Positions 25,291 to 33,621 of a stretch of DNA of 39,912 nt are shown one piece after another. Origin of the DNA: Erysipelotrichaceae bacterium (GTDB lineage Bacteria > Bacillota_I > Bacilli_A > Erysipelotrichales > Erysipelotrichaceae); assembly GCA_017432545.1 (NCBI GenBank), contig JAFRJA010000026.1, forward strand, positions 1 to 39,912, read 5' to 3'. Made by a program: the position numbers and the translations under genes. Position 1 is the stretch's first letter. Each line of letters opens with the position of its first letter. The notes below the pieces were generated by a model. That model had not been told where the DNA came from and searched no databases. It saw only the letters and a program-made list of their open reading frames with translations.

Positions 25291-25560
25291 TTTCAGCCCT
25301 TTGGTGCCATGTTATCCGAAAAACGTAATTTAATACCCGAAAACGGCAAATTGCTCCCAGAAAGCCTGAAACAGGCCTGAAACGCTCAAATAACGATCAA
25401 AATTACAGTTACGACATGCAAAATGGCCTTTAACAAGGCTTTTTTAATATGAAAAAGCATCAGGCAGTGTTTTGGAGCAGGAAACATAAGATGGAAAAGT
25501 TTACTTTACATATAGGGATTTCTATGGTACCATGTTATTAGAAAAAAGGAGATTTTTTTA
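25291..25560 (+). promoter_or_regulatory. Intergenic region with promoter and operator motifs
   Basis: 270 bases with no gene. A TTGGTGCCAT motif lies at 25301-25310 without an obvious promoter. TTTACA lies at 25505-25510. The perfect palindrome ATGGTACCAT is at 25524-25533, with TACCAT at 25528-25533 in the -10 position (17-base spacing) or TGTTAT a little further on. This promoter drives the PARG-like gene. A terminator lies in between (25426-25445). Confidence 0.65.
25426..25445 (+). terminator. Intrinsic terminator
   Basis: GCCTT (25426-25430) and AAGGC (25435-25439) form a short stem followed by TTTTTT. It ends the unit begun at about 22860. Confidence 0.65.
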
Positions 25561-25561
25561 G

Positions 25562-26389
25562 ATGACAAAAGAAGAATGTGCAAAAGCAGCCCATGAACAC
25601 GAGACCAGAATGAACAGTGAATACATAGACGACATAATCAGATCGGTAGCCGCTTCCAAAGCTTATGAACCATCAATGCTGGAGGACAGGGAATACGAAC
25701 CGGTCAAAAGCAGGCAGCTGTTCATAAATCAGGATACCGTCAACGCCTTATTTTCCATAAATGATTATGAGGACGCAAAACCGGTCTGCATTCTCAATTT
25801 CGCCTCATACAAATATCCCGGCGGAATGTTCATGAACGGCTCATACGCCCAAGAGGAGGCATTGTGCCACAGTTCAACGCTCTACAACGTTCTGTGCGGC
25901 TTTGAAAACCGTACCGGCTATTACGAACAGAACCGCAAACAGCTCAACAGAGGTCTTTACACTCATCGTGCGATCTACTCGAAGGACATCCTGTTCTTTG
26001 ATCCTCTGGGAAAAGACGCGCCGTTAAAGGCAGACGTCATCAGCTGTGCTGCGCCAAACCGTTCGATCCTGGAAAAATATCATTCGTTTTCAGATGAAGA
26101 AAATGAACAGATGCTAAGAGAAAGGATCCGTTTTATCAGGAAACTTGCGGAAGAAAACGGCGTAAAGACTCTGATCCTGGGAGCCTGGGGCTGCGGAGTG
26201 TTCAGACAGGATGCAAAAATGGTTGCAAGACTGATGAATAAGGAATTCTCTCAAAAAACAGCGATCAGAAATATCGTCTACGCCCTGCCCGGACAAAAAG
26301 ACAATGATTACAATACACAATCATTTATCGAAATATTGCTTTCACAATCAAACGAAAAACGGATGGAGGAAATAAAATGCGAAAACTGA
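25562..26389 (+). CDS. Microbial-type poly(ADP-ribose) glycohydrolase-like (TIGR02452/DUF2263) protein
   Basis: 275 residues; AAAAAGGAGA lies before the ATG. The family's ligand loop and catalytic pair are visible as YPGGMFMNGSYAQEEAL (residues 85-101), with QEE at 97-99; the usual first loop has GGG, here GGM. A second macrodomain loop is LILGAWGCGVF (about 205-215) and ISCAAPNR holds the third. The enzyme class removes ADP-ribose from proteins or nucleic acids. On a conjugative element it may reverse host ADP-ribosylating defence (DarT-like toxins) or regulate NAD-linked signals; that is inference. It is first in a unit controlled by a perfect ATGGTACCAT operator and overlaps the next gene. 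Confidence 0.85.
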   Translation: MTKEECAKAAHEHETRMNSEYIDDIIRSVAASKAYEPSMLEDREYEPVKSRQLFINQDTVNALFSINDYEDAKPVCILNFASYKYPGGMFMNGSYAQEEALCHSSTLYNVLCGFENRTGYYEQNRKQLNRGLYTHRAIYSKDILFFDPLGKDAPLKADVISCAAPNRSILEKYHSFSDEENEQMLRERIRFIRKLAEENGVKTLILGAWGCGVFRQDAKMVARLMNKEFSQKTAIRNIVYALPGQKDNDYNTQSFIEILLSQSNEKRMEEIKCEN

Positions 26390-27483
26390 TAATAACCCTT
26401 ATGCTGCTGATGACTGCTGTTACAGCAGCAGGCTGCCAGCAGAGGGGCAGAGAACCCAATGAAGGCAGAGGAAGCGACTATACATATGACTTTATCGACT
26501 ATCTTGATATAACGGTCTACGGCCAGAACGGCCTCGGTTATCTGGAGATCAGGCCGAAAAACATCACGGTCAGCAACTTCAGCAGTGAAACCGACTACAT
26601 CAAGGTCAAGCATGATCTGGAAGACTATAATTTCTATTACATTCAGGGCATGAGGACTCCAAGTTCATTCACCATCTCTCAGACAACAAAACTTTCCAAC
26701 GGAGACGTGGTGACGATCACCCCTAAGAAAAAAGAGATCCGTTCTGATATGAACATTGAAGCCTATGACTATGTGGTCGAAGGGCTTGGCGATGCTTCGG
26801 TCATCGATCTGTTCTCGAGCGATCTGATCACGATCTACGCCCTGAAAGACGGCACATATGGCGTCTATATGAACAACAATCCTCAGTATTCTCAGGAATT
26901 GAGGGATCATCTGATCTATACCGTCGACACCAAGGATGATCCGATCCCCGGACAGGCTGTCGTTCATGTCAAGGCCGATCTGGATGAAGATTTCCTGAAA
27001 CAGCAGGATTGTGCAAACATCACCATCTATCTGGCCAAACATGACCAGAGAGCATCCACCGAAACTGAGAAGGTGCTCAACCAGCTGATCGAACCAATCG
27101 ACATGTCAACGGCCAATTCCGGAGCGATCGAAGCGGAGCTGTACAGGGAACTGTATAAAAACGATGAATATCTGGCCAAGATCTGCAATATTCAGCAGCT
27201 GGAGCGTCAGCGTTCATCTGAACCGTACACCTATACCGTGGTCTATTACGATTCAAAGGATGGTGTCAGGACCTATTACCGCAAAGACGTCAAGATCGTG
27301 GCGGTTGACGGCAACTATCAGATTTTATCTGTTACCAACGGTACAAAAACCGAAGAGGCATATGCAACGGCACCATACGACGGCGCGACCATCCTGATTG
27401 ACTACATGTTCGAAAGTTCACAGCCCGAGCAGCAGGAAACCGTAGAACAGGAAACACCGGAAACACCTCAGGAGGATGCATGA
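26377..27483 (+). CDS. Large lipoprotein, unknown function
   Basis: 368 residues; GATGGAGGAAATAA lies before the ATG, inside the end of the PARG-like gene. A signal peptide with lipobox TAAGC puts the lipidated Cys at about residue 20. The mature part has several beta-rich repeats: YLDITVYGQNGLGYLEI reads like an Ig-like strand set, and GQAVVHVKADLDEDFL a second. The C-terminus is a Gln/Glu/Pro-rich tail. Exported and membrane-anchored on the outer face, it may protect against or interact with the envelope during mating. No family recognised with confidence. Confidence 0.65.
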   Translation: MRKLIITLMLLMTAVTAAGCQQRGREPNEGRGSDYTYDFIDYLDITVYGQNGLGYLEIRPKNITVSNFSSETDYIKVKHDLEDYNFYYIQGMRTPSSFTISQTTKLSNGDVVTITPKKKEIRSDMNIEAYDYVVEGLGDASVIDLFSSDLITIYALKDGTYGVYMNNNPQYSQELRDHLIYTVDTKDDPIPGQAVVHVKADLDEDFLKQQDCANITIYLAKHDQRASTETEKVLNQLIEPIDMSTANSGAIEAELYRELYKNDEYLAKICNIQQLERQRSSEPYTYTVVYYDSKDGVRTYYRKDVKIVAVDGNYQILSVTNGTKTEEAYATAPYDGATILIDYMFESSQPEQQETVEQETPETPQEDA

Positions 27484-27812
27484 ACATAGTTGGAAGAATT
27501 GAAAGAGGGAAATCAGCAAATTTAAACAGACGCAAGGATAATTTCCTTACCGATGATGCTGCTTTATCAGCCCTTAATGCGGGGCTCTTCCCAAATGGAC
27601 AGATGTTTGCCTGTATCCCACAGATTGAAGATGTTATCTTTGTCGGCAGAACCACGATTATCGAATGGATCGACGGTACAAAGACTGTCGTCAGATGCCA
27701 TAAGGACGATAAATATGATAAAACCACCGGTCTGTGTATGGCCATCTTCAAAAAGATGTGCGGCAATTCTTCAAACAAGGTACAACGCATCGTAAGCGGT
27801 GTTGAAAAATAA
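27480..27812 (+). CDS. Small phage-like protein, paralogue A
   Basis: 110 residues; the ATG overlaps the previous stop (ATGA). The segment DVIFVGRTTIIEWIDGTKTV is followed by a helix around GLCMAIFKKMCGN. The same core (strand, W-x-D-G-T, strand, then a glycine-led helix with A-x-x-K) occurs in the next gene, so the two are diverged duplicates. Such short proteins are common in phage and element accessory regions. Function unknown. Confidence 0.6.
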   Translation: MNIVGRIERGKSANLNRRKDNFLTDDAALSALNAGLFPNGQMFACIPQIEDVIFVGRTTIIEWIDGTKTVVRCHKDDKYDKTTGLCMAIFKKMCGNSSNKVQRIVSGVEK

Positions 27813-27840
27813 TCGGAACAAAAAAACAGAAAGGAAATTT

Positions 27841-28278
27841 ATGATGGGTAAAAAATACTGTAACTGTGACCCTGTCACAAAATTTGAAAATTACGTAGAC
27901 AAAGAAATGAAAAGACTTAATCCAAGAAAAGAAGGCAATAATGAATGGATCGGTATCATTATTGACATGATCGCCGCATCGACAGACGATTTACCTGCCG
28001 ATAAAGCGATCAAGGCCAAGGGGTTTGCTGATCTGATCGACAAGGTCAAATTTGCCGATCCGCATACCGTCGTCTTTTGGAAAGACGGTACGGCCACACA
28101 TGTAAAGTGCAACGGTGAAAAGTTTGACGAAGAAAAGGGCATCCTGATGGCCTATGCCAGAAAGTATATGGGAAAGAATTACATGAAAGATCTGGAAAAA
28201 CTGGTCAGGGATGCCGACGTTGAAAAGAAAGCAGCAACTAAAAATAAAACTGTAAAAAAGACGAGAAAGGATGACTGA
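27841..28278 (+). CDS. Small phage-like protein, paralogue B
   Basis: 145 residues from ATG 27841 (a second ATG follows at once); AAAGGAAATTT lies upstream. It shares with the preceding protein the core HTVVFWKDGTATHVKC followed by GILMAYARKYMG. An N-terminal CNCDP and a Lys-rich tail are extra. Function unknown; the duplicated, phage-type fold suggests an accessory or anti-defence role at most. Confidence 0.6.
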   Translation: MMGKKYCNCDPVTKFENYVDKEMKRLNPRKEGNNEWIGIIIDMIAASTDDLPADKAIKAKGFADLIDKVKFADPHTVVFWKDGTATHVKCNGEKFDEEKGILMAYARKYMGKNYMKDLEKLVRDADVEKKAATKNKTVKKTRKDD

Positions 28279-28280
28279 TA

Positions 28281-28790
28281 ATGAAATTCACTGCAAAGAT
28301 TGTTCTCACGGGGTCAGCTGCTTTAGCAGCATACCTGTACAGCAAGAGATGTCTGAAACTTAATAAAGAAGCTCCGGCAGTAAAAAAACCAAAGGCAACT
28401 GAAACAAAGGAGCCTGTTGAAGAAAAAACTGCTGATTTGTCGCCGGCTCATGATGATGAAATGATGGAGAAGATCCTGAAAGAATTCCCGTTTGGAAATG
28501 AAAGAGAGTCGTACTACAAATATGCGATCCTTCATATGGAAAATATTGAACAGCTGGAAAAAGGGCTTCAGGAATCGATCATCAGATCCAGAAGATTGCT
28601 GGCAGAAGAGATCGCCAGGAAAGCTCCCGGTCTGGTATATGATCTCTCATATGCCAAGCAGTTCAGGGATATGATCCGTGAGGAAATAAGAGGATTAAGT
28701 GGCTCGGATACCCGTGATCTCTCATCAATCAACAAAGAGAGCGTCAAAAACCGCTTCATGTCGATCCTTGAAGGAAACCGGGAATCATAA
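28281..28790 (+). CDS. Membrane-anchored helical protein
   Basis: 169 residues starting two bases after the preceding stop. A short hydrophobic N-terminus (about residues 5-20, AKIVLTGSAALAAYLY) may anchor it; a Lys/Glu/Pro-rich linker (30-55) and a helical domain follow. A terminator closes the unit. No family recognised. Confidence 0.55.
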   Translation: MKFTAKIVLTGSAALAAYLYSKRCLKLNKEAPAVKKPKATETKEPVEEKTADLSPAHDDEMMEKILKEFPFGNERESYYKYAILHMENIEQLEKGLQESIIRSRRLLAEEIARKAPGLVYDLSYAKQFRDMIREEIRGLSGSDTRDLSSINKESVKNRFMSILEGNRES

Positions 28791-28829
28791 GGAAAGCGAT
28801 AACAGCACCACCGGATATATTGAACTGAT

Positions 28830-28850
28830 AAGCCCTTAAAGGGGCTTTTT
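28830..28850 (+). terminator. Intrinsic terminator
   Basis: AAGCCC (28830-28835) pairs with GGGCTT (28842-28847) and a T tract follows. It lies 19 bases before the coupling-protein gene, whose own promoter I cannot identify. Confidence 0.75.
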
Positions 28851-28868
28851 CATATTAGGAGGAAAATT

Positions 28869-31130
28869 ATGTTAAATTTCATCATATTCTACAAAGCATG
28901 GGTCAATGAATACAGAACGATGAAAAAGGAGGACAGGGAAAAATGGATCTTCCGCTATTCACTGATTTTTCTGGTAATTTTGTTTTTTAACCTGTTTATC
29001 CTGGGAATGTATAAACATCTGATCCTTTTCTTTCTGGCCGTCTTTATCAGCATCGCCTGGCTGCTTATCGGCACCGCGATCTTCTATAAGATCAGGCCTT
29101 TGCTTCATATCAGGGTAAAGGGCATCGACTCCAAGGGGCAGTATATAATCGACAAGCCCGACGGATCATATGCGGACTTTATGGATGATGAGCAGATCAA
29201 GGGATCCGACGCCTTTGAAGTTGACCGTATCGAAAACGACAATGAGATCCTGTATGGCCAACTCGAGGAATCATCAGACGGAGAGGAGACTGTCTTCTAT
29301 ACAAAATACAAGAGCGGATCACCAGGCAACCGTCATCATATCTTCTTGGGCATATCGGGTGACGGCAAAGACTTCGTCCTGCTGTGGAACAATATCCTGC
29401 AGGCAATCAAACGGAAAGAATCGTTCGTAGTAATCGACCCGGCGTCGCAGGCCTATAACAACACCTCTTCATATGCCGAAGACAACAGCTACAAGGTCAA
29501 AGTCCTCAACTTCAAAAACAGGCAGACATCCAACACCTACAACATCCTTGAAGAGACGATCAATGATGCCACCGGAAGGATCGAATTCGACAGGCTGAAC
29601 AAGTGGATAAATATCCTTAAAACCAATAGCCAGGTTGAAAAAAATTACTGGTTCGATCTGGCAGTCTCTCTGATCTCTTTCCTGATCTGCTTTGCAGCCT
29701 ACATCAGGGAAAGTGAGATCACCGGCAATTACCAGAACCTGTATCTTTCCTATTCACGGAAAGAAGATGAGATATCCTATGCGATGGCCAACAGTTTTGC
29801 ACCGTTCCCCTGGATGGAAAAGGTGATCCGCGATATTGCCAAGGATGACCCTCAGATCGAGGAAAAACTTGAAAACGCCAGACACGCATCCAACGAATTC
29901 AATATTGATGTCGTTTACAGGATGTTTCAAAATATCAATGAGACTCTTAATTTTGCTGATGCCACCCCGATCCCCAAATGGCATCCGGCCTATGATAAAT
30001 ATGTCGACTACAAGAACAGCGTCAAGAATGAGGCGTCATATCAGGGTTCTATTTCCAATGCTCAGCAGATCCTGAGTATTTTCAATAACCCCGAAACCAG
30101 AAAACTTCTGTCAGAATCCGATATACATCTGAAGGACCTGACATCCGAACTGACAGGCTTCTACGTTATTTCAGACACCACCTCAGACGTCTTTACGCCG
30201 ATCATGTCCATTCTGATGTCCTTCATCATCATGGATGTCGATGAAGCCTGGGACAAAGCCAATCAGGCAAGACTTGCGGGAAAGGACGAAAACCGTCTGA
30301 GACTCTGCATGTTCATGAATGAATTTTCATCTTTGGGCGTTCTGGGCGGCAATCCCGAATGGCTCACCAGGACCATGGATAACATCCGAAAAGCGGAAAT
30401 CGATATGTTTCTGGTCATGCAGCAGATCGCCGGGTTCTACTCAAGATATGGGGAAGGCTATGCCAACGGCATCATCTCCGATATTGCAACGATCGTCTGC
30501 ATCGGTGTCAACGACCCCAAGACCAAGGAATTCATCATGGGTAGACTCAACAAGACTGAAAGGGCACAGTTTCAGCACAGGGATCTGTCAAATATGATCT
30601 CTGTCAAAGAGCAGGATCTGATGTCTGGTTCTGACCTTGATCTGATGAGAAACCGAGTTCTGATCATGAGACACGGTTCACAGCCACTAAAAATCAAACC
30701 GATCACCTGGGATGAGAACCCCTTAGAGAAAAAGATCCAGGTCAGATCGATCCTGGATCATAAGAGAAACGATGAAAATTCTCTCCTGGATTATTTAACG
30801 TTTACCGGCTTTGACGCCAATACGGCCAAAAACACATATCCGATTCCGGCAAATACACCTGCTGCATCAGAAAAACCTGAAGCAGAAAAGGATGAGCCGT
30901 CGGCTCAGAAAGTATCCGATGACTTCTTCTCATTTCTGAGTGATGCCAAACCGGCGAAGGAAAAAGAAGGTGTTAAGGAGGACAGGGAAATCCACCCGCT
31001 GGAACCGGAGACGATCGCTCCGATCAAGACCAGACAGGTCAATGTCAAAAAGAAAAAGAAAAAGACCGTCAGTCTTCTTGACAACAGTGAAGCAGGGGAA
31101 CCGTCACTGGAAGACATCGGTCTGTTCTGA
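28869..31130 (+). CDS. VirD4/TraG-like coupling protein with altered Walker motifs
   Basis: 753 residues; TTAGGAGGAAAA lies before the ATG. Two N-terminal hydrophobic segments (about residues 28-75) are typical of type IV coupling proteins. The nucleotide-binding region corresponds to TraG/VirD4 in layout, but Walker A reads LGISGDGKDF (161-169), with Asp in place of the Ser/Thr after Lys. Walker B reads CMFMNEFSSLG (480-490), with Asn484 in place of the usual Asp. The Gln motif FLVMQQIAGFYSRYG is present. The C-terminal ~130 residues are a charged low-complexity tail. It should link the DNA substrate to the channel. The substitutions suggest weakened or lost ATP hydrolysis. Confidence 0.83.
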   Translation: MLNFIIFYKAWVNEYRTMKKEDREKWIFRYSLIFLVILFFNLFILGMYKHLILFFLAVFISIAWLLIGTAIFYKIRPLLHIRVKGIDSKGQYIIDKPDGSYADFMDDEQIKGSDAFEVDRIENDNEILYGQLEESSDGEETVFYTKYKSGSPGNRHHIFLGISGDGKDFVLLWNNILQAIKRKESFVVIDPASQAYNNTSSYAEDNSYKVKVLNFKNRQTSNTYNILEETINDATGRIEFDRLNKWINILKTNSQVEKNYWFDLAVSLISFLICFAAYIRESEITGNYQNLYLSYSRKEDEISYAMANSFAPFPWMEKVIRDIAKDDPQIEEKLENARHASNEFNIDVVYRMFQNINETLNFADATPIPKWHPAYDKYVDYKNSVKNEASYQGSISNAQQILSIFNNPETRKLLSESDIHLKDLTSELTGFYVISDTTSDVFTPIMSILMSFIIMDVDEAWDKANQARLAGKDENRLRLCMFMNEFSSLGVLGGNPEWLTRTMDNIRKAEIDMFLVMQQIAGFYSRYGEGYANGIISDIATIVCIGVNDPKTKEFIMGRLNKTERAQFQHRDLSNMISVKEQDLMSGSDLDLMRNRVLIMRHGSQPLKIKPITWDENPLEKKIQVRSILDHKRNDENSLLDYLTFTGFDANTAKNTYPIPANTPAASEKPEAEKDEPSAQKVSDDFFSFLSDAKPAKEKEGVKEDREIHPLEPETIAPIKTRQVNVKKKKKKTVSLLDNSEAGEPSLEDIGLF

Positions 31131-31137
31131 AATACAT

Positions 31138-31164
31138 GAGGCAGCATAACGCTGCCTCTTTTTT
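31138..31164 (+). terminator. Strong intrinsic terminator at the end of the rightward genes
   Basis: GAGGCAGC (31138-31145) and GCTGCCTC (31151-31158) form a perfect 8-base stem with a 5-base loop, followed by TTTTTT. It separates the rightward block from the convergent leftward operon. On the minus strand only a weak hairpin (GGCG/CGCC near 31180) with TTTT is seen. Confidence 0.9.
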
Positions 31165-31214
31165 GTCTCTTAAAAGGAGCTGGCGAAACGCCGGTTCCCG
31201 AACTGTTGAATTTT

Positions 31215-31508
31215 TTAGCTGAGAGCTCCGGCATGTGTCACCGGCATAACAGATCCTGGCAGAGTCATCATGGCCACTTCCTTTACAGCCAGAGCGATCC
31301 CGCCGTTATTTGGTACGATCTGGCCTGAGATCGCAATCATCTGCGATGCACCGTCATGAAACAGATCAGCCATGTCTGCAATGATCTTGGGATCCACCAT
31401 CGTCGTCAGCTGATATGCACCGTTCCCCGGAAATATCGGCACCTCCATGGTTATGTTGTTCTGATCGATTCTGATCAGCTTTCCTACTATCTGAAAACTG
31501 TTTAACAT
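31215..31508 (-). CDS. Small OB-fold protein, SSB-like
   Basis: 97 residues; GGAGGGAAAAG lies before the ATG. The start MLNSFQIVGKLIRID resembles the first strands of single-stranded DNA-binding proteins (M-L-N-x-x-x-[LIV]-x-G-[RK]-[LI]), and the middle AISGQIVPNNGGIALAVKEV fits later OB strands. It is shorter than a full SSB (about 110 residues for the core) and lacks the acidic tail. It is the last gene of the leftward operon. A single-stranded DNA or RNA role is suggested. Confidence 0.6.
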   Translation of the reverse strand: MLNSFQIVGKLIRIDQNNITMEVPIFPGNGAYQLTTMVDPKIIADMADLFHDGASQMIAISGQIVPNNGGIALAVKEVAMMTLPGSVMPVTHAGALS

Positions 31509-31560
31509 TCTGCTTTTCCCTCCTGAATTTTTAACTCAAACCACTTTTTCCAGCATTCAA

Positions 31561-31989
31561 TTAATCCCAAATCAAGGGCTTTTTGCTTTTGTAACAGTCT
31601 TCAAGGATCTCCTTAAAATCTCTGAACCTGGCCGCATGTTCGCCCCAACCGGCGTATCCGTAAATGCTGTCGTCATCATAATCACCGATCACATCAAGCA
31701 ATTGCTTGCAGGTTCCATATGAAAGCTTGCCATCCGTGTCCGGAGCATAGAGAAAGTCCAGAACCTTGCCGTACTTTTTGCCGTATTTCACATAGAGCTC
31801 CTCTGTTTGCCTGTCATAACGATCGCTTTCTTCCTTGTCGAAAGAGAGATGCCAGAGGTTCTTCAGCAGGTATTCATAATGCAGCTTGATCTCATTTGGA
31901 CATAATCCGGCTATCGTACGCCTGAGCCTGGCAAAGCCGCCGTAGCCCATTGCGATATCATGATTTGGCGAACTTATGTTGACCCCCAT
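31561..31989 (-). CDS. Unknown 142-residue phage-type protein
   Basis: The start overlaps or abuts the previous stop (31990). Residues 1-35 include ISSPNHDIAMGYGGFARLRR, a pattern I associate with uncharacterised small proteins of phages and conjugative elements. The remainder is helical, with YGYAGWGEHAARFRDF. No catalytic motif is clear. Confidence 0.55.
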   Translation of the reverse strand: MGVNISSPNHDIAMGYGGFARLRRTIAGLCPNEIKLHYEYLLKNLWHLSFDKEESDRYDRQTEELYVKYGKKYGKVLDFLYAPDTDGKLSYGTCKQLLDVIGDYDDDSIYGYAGWGEHAARFRDFKEILEDCYKSKKPLIWD

Positions 31990-32406
31990 TTACTGATCCT
32001 CCTCAGACTTTCTGATATCTGCAATCACATCATCGAACATTGAAATGATCCTTTCGTTGAACCCTTTTCCTGTCGGATTGATGTTTACCGTTGTATCCCG
32101 GCCAAGATGCTTATACCAGGAAAACATGACGGCCTGTTCAGTCTTCGGATCAACATAGCAGAAGTTCCAGGCCGCTATATATTCCTCGCCCCAGGTATAG
32201 GCCTGAACGTGGAAACATGACCCGTCATATCTGTTGCCGGTATTACGGAAAGCAGAGTTCCACTCTTCCTGATTGTCATTCCAGTAGACTCTGGATATCT
32301 CAGTCTCGATATGTTCCAGTAATGCCTCAACCCATTCAGGGCATGAGTATTCCTGATTGGCGTTGTATTCGTTAAATAAAGCATTTCCCATTTCTAGTTC
32401 ACTCAT
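31990..32406 (-). CDS. Unknown 138-residue protein
   Basis: The start lies 8 bases inside the ATP-grasp-like gene and follows GGAGGAAC. The protein is rich in aromatic residues (EYSCPEWVEALL, WGEEYIAAWNFCYV, AVMFSWYKHLGRDT) and mixed alpha/beta. No family recognised. It is coupled to the genes on both sides. Confidence 0.55.
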   Translation of the reverse strand: MSELEMGNALFNEYNANQEYSCPEWVEALLEHIETEISRVYWNDNQEEWNSAFRNTGNRYDGSCFHVQAYTWGEEYIAAWNFCYVDPKTEQAVMFSWYKHLGRDTTVNINPTGKGFNERIISMFDDVIADIRKSEEDQ

Positions 32407-33193
32407 ATTGTTCCTCCTTAATGAGTAATTCCCAGTACGCCGATCTGTGCGCTTGGGCCATATCTATCAGCCAGAATTTATCTTCGAGTTCGTCATACAT
32501 CACATCGATCGACCACTTGCCGGTCATCTCAACATTTTTCATGGCCTCGCATACCATTTCTACAACCTGATCCTTCTTTTTCCTGTACACATTCTCAATG
32601 TGCGGATAGCAACTCTTATAAACGATCCTGTCCGTGCAGTTTCTGCTGATCGCTTCGGAACAATACCCGAAATCCCAGTAGTTGAAGCAACCCAGTGCTT
32701 TTCTTTCATCAAAATCGTAGAAGACTCTGAATTCGGGTCTGAGTGGCATCCCGTGGTAGATGGTTGGCACAAGTGTTTCGTTGTAGAGAATTCGCTCTCT
32801 GATTGCGATCTCCGTACCCCCGCCCGTTTCCATAAGCAGTGACGCATAATTCAGCTGGCAAAAAGCCAATGCAATCGAATAAACATCGAGATAAGGGATA
32901 CAGGTTCTGAAATCGAACTTGTTGGAAAACGCTCCGTTTTTGATAAAAGGCAATTTGATCCTGTCTTTTATTTCAGGCATGACGGTGTTGCGGACGAATT
33001 CGATTATTTTTTCTTCATCGTCAGGTTCGTCGTGAAAACAGGCTTTGAAGATCTCGTCAGGCAATTGAATTATCACCGTCTCCAGGACATTCATTCCGCA
33101 GTCCTTGATCTTCGGATACCAGTGCGAAATGTTATTGGGATCAAGGCGTATATCGTCGATCCATGAGTATTTTCTTGTTTCATTATTTTCCAT
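32399..33193 (-). CDS. ATP-grasp-like ligase of the R2K type
   Basis: 264 residues. LPFIKNGAFSNKFDF supplies the first conserved Lys-binding element, PLRPEFRVFYDFDERKALG the central Arg-rich strand, and WSIDVMYDELEDKFWLIDMA the terminal Asp and Asp/Asn metal-binding strands of an ATP-grasp fold. This pattern is that of small stand-alone ATP-grasp proteins (R2K clade) found in phages and mobile elements. They are predicted to ligate amino acids or peptides to a protein or nucleic acid; none of this is shown here. The ribosome site is GGAGATAGC. It overlaps both neighbours by a few bases. Confidence 0.7.
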   Translation of the reverse strand: MENNETRKYSWIDDIRLDPNNISHWYPKIKDCGMNVLETVIIQLPDEIFKACFHDEPDDEEKIIEFVRNTVMPEIKDRIKLPFIKNGAFSNKFDFRTCIPYLDVYSIALAFCQLNYASLLMETGGGTEIAIRERILYNETLVPTIYHGMPLRPEFRVFYDFDERKALGCFNYWDFGYCSEAISRNCTDRIVYKSCYPHIENVYRKKKDQVVEMVCEAMKNVEMTGKWSIDVMYDELEDKFWLIDMAQAHRSAYWELLIKEEQYE

Positions 33194-33479
33194 TGCTATC
33201 TCCTTCAGACTCTCTCCATTCGGCTGTTACATCCGGCATAAAATCCCGCATATAAAGCTCCATATGACGATTGAGAATTTTACGGATCCTGTTTGCACAG
33301 TCCGTACACAGATCCACCGGGCATCTGTGTGCCTGAGCGCGAAGGTGCCCAAAACCCTGATATCCGGTGTCCTCAAAGTATGATCCCGGTAAAACAAAAC
33401 TCTGCAGGAAATCGTCGTCTTTACTGGACTTCTTACAAAGATCGCAGGTGTATTCGGTATAATTAACGGTTTGTTTCAT
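33183..33479 (-). CDS. Zinc-finger microprotein
   Basis: 98 residues. Two CxxC pairs (CDLCKK near 13-18 and LCTDCANR near 57-64) can bind one zinc ion. The N-terminus follows a very short overlapping gene, and the C-terminus overlaps the ATP-grasp-like gene. Likely a DNA- or protein-binding adapter. No named family. Confidence 0.6.
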   Translation of the reverse strand: MKQTVNYTEYTCDLCKKSSKDDDFLQSFVLPGSYFEDTGYQGFGHLRAQAHRCPVDLCTDCANRIRKILNRHMELYMRDFMPDVTAEWRESEGDSNGK

Positions 33480-33600
33480 ATTCCTCTGTTTTTGAATCCC
33501 AATCTATTCCGTCATACATAAGCATGCGTTGTATGAATACATTGAAGTGTCGTTTTATTTCTTTCTTGCATCTATCGCAATAACATTTTCTTTCTATCAT
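33463..33600 (-). CDS. 45-residue CxxC microprotein
   Basis: The ATG at 33600 follows AGGAGAAACAGA, the same ribosome site used by neighbouring small genes. The peptide begins MIERKCYCDRCKKEIKR, with three closely spaced Cys and a CDRCKK zinc-knuckle-like motif, and ends at 33463, 17 bases inside the next gene. The overlap and the shared ribosome site support a real gene. Confidence 0.65.
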   Translation of the reverse strand: MIERKCYCDRCKKEIKRHFNVFIQRMLMYDGIDWDSKTEEYETNR

Positions 33601-33621
33601 TCTGTTTCTCCTTTTTTTTCT

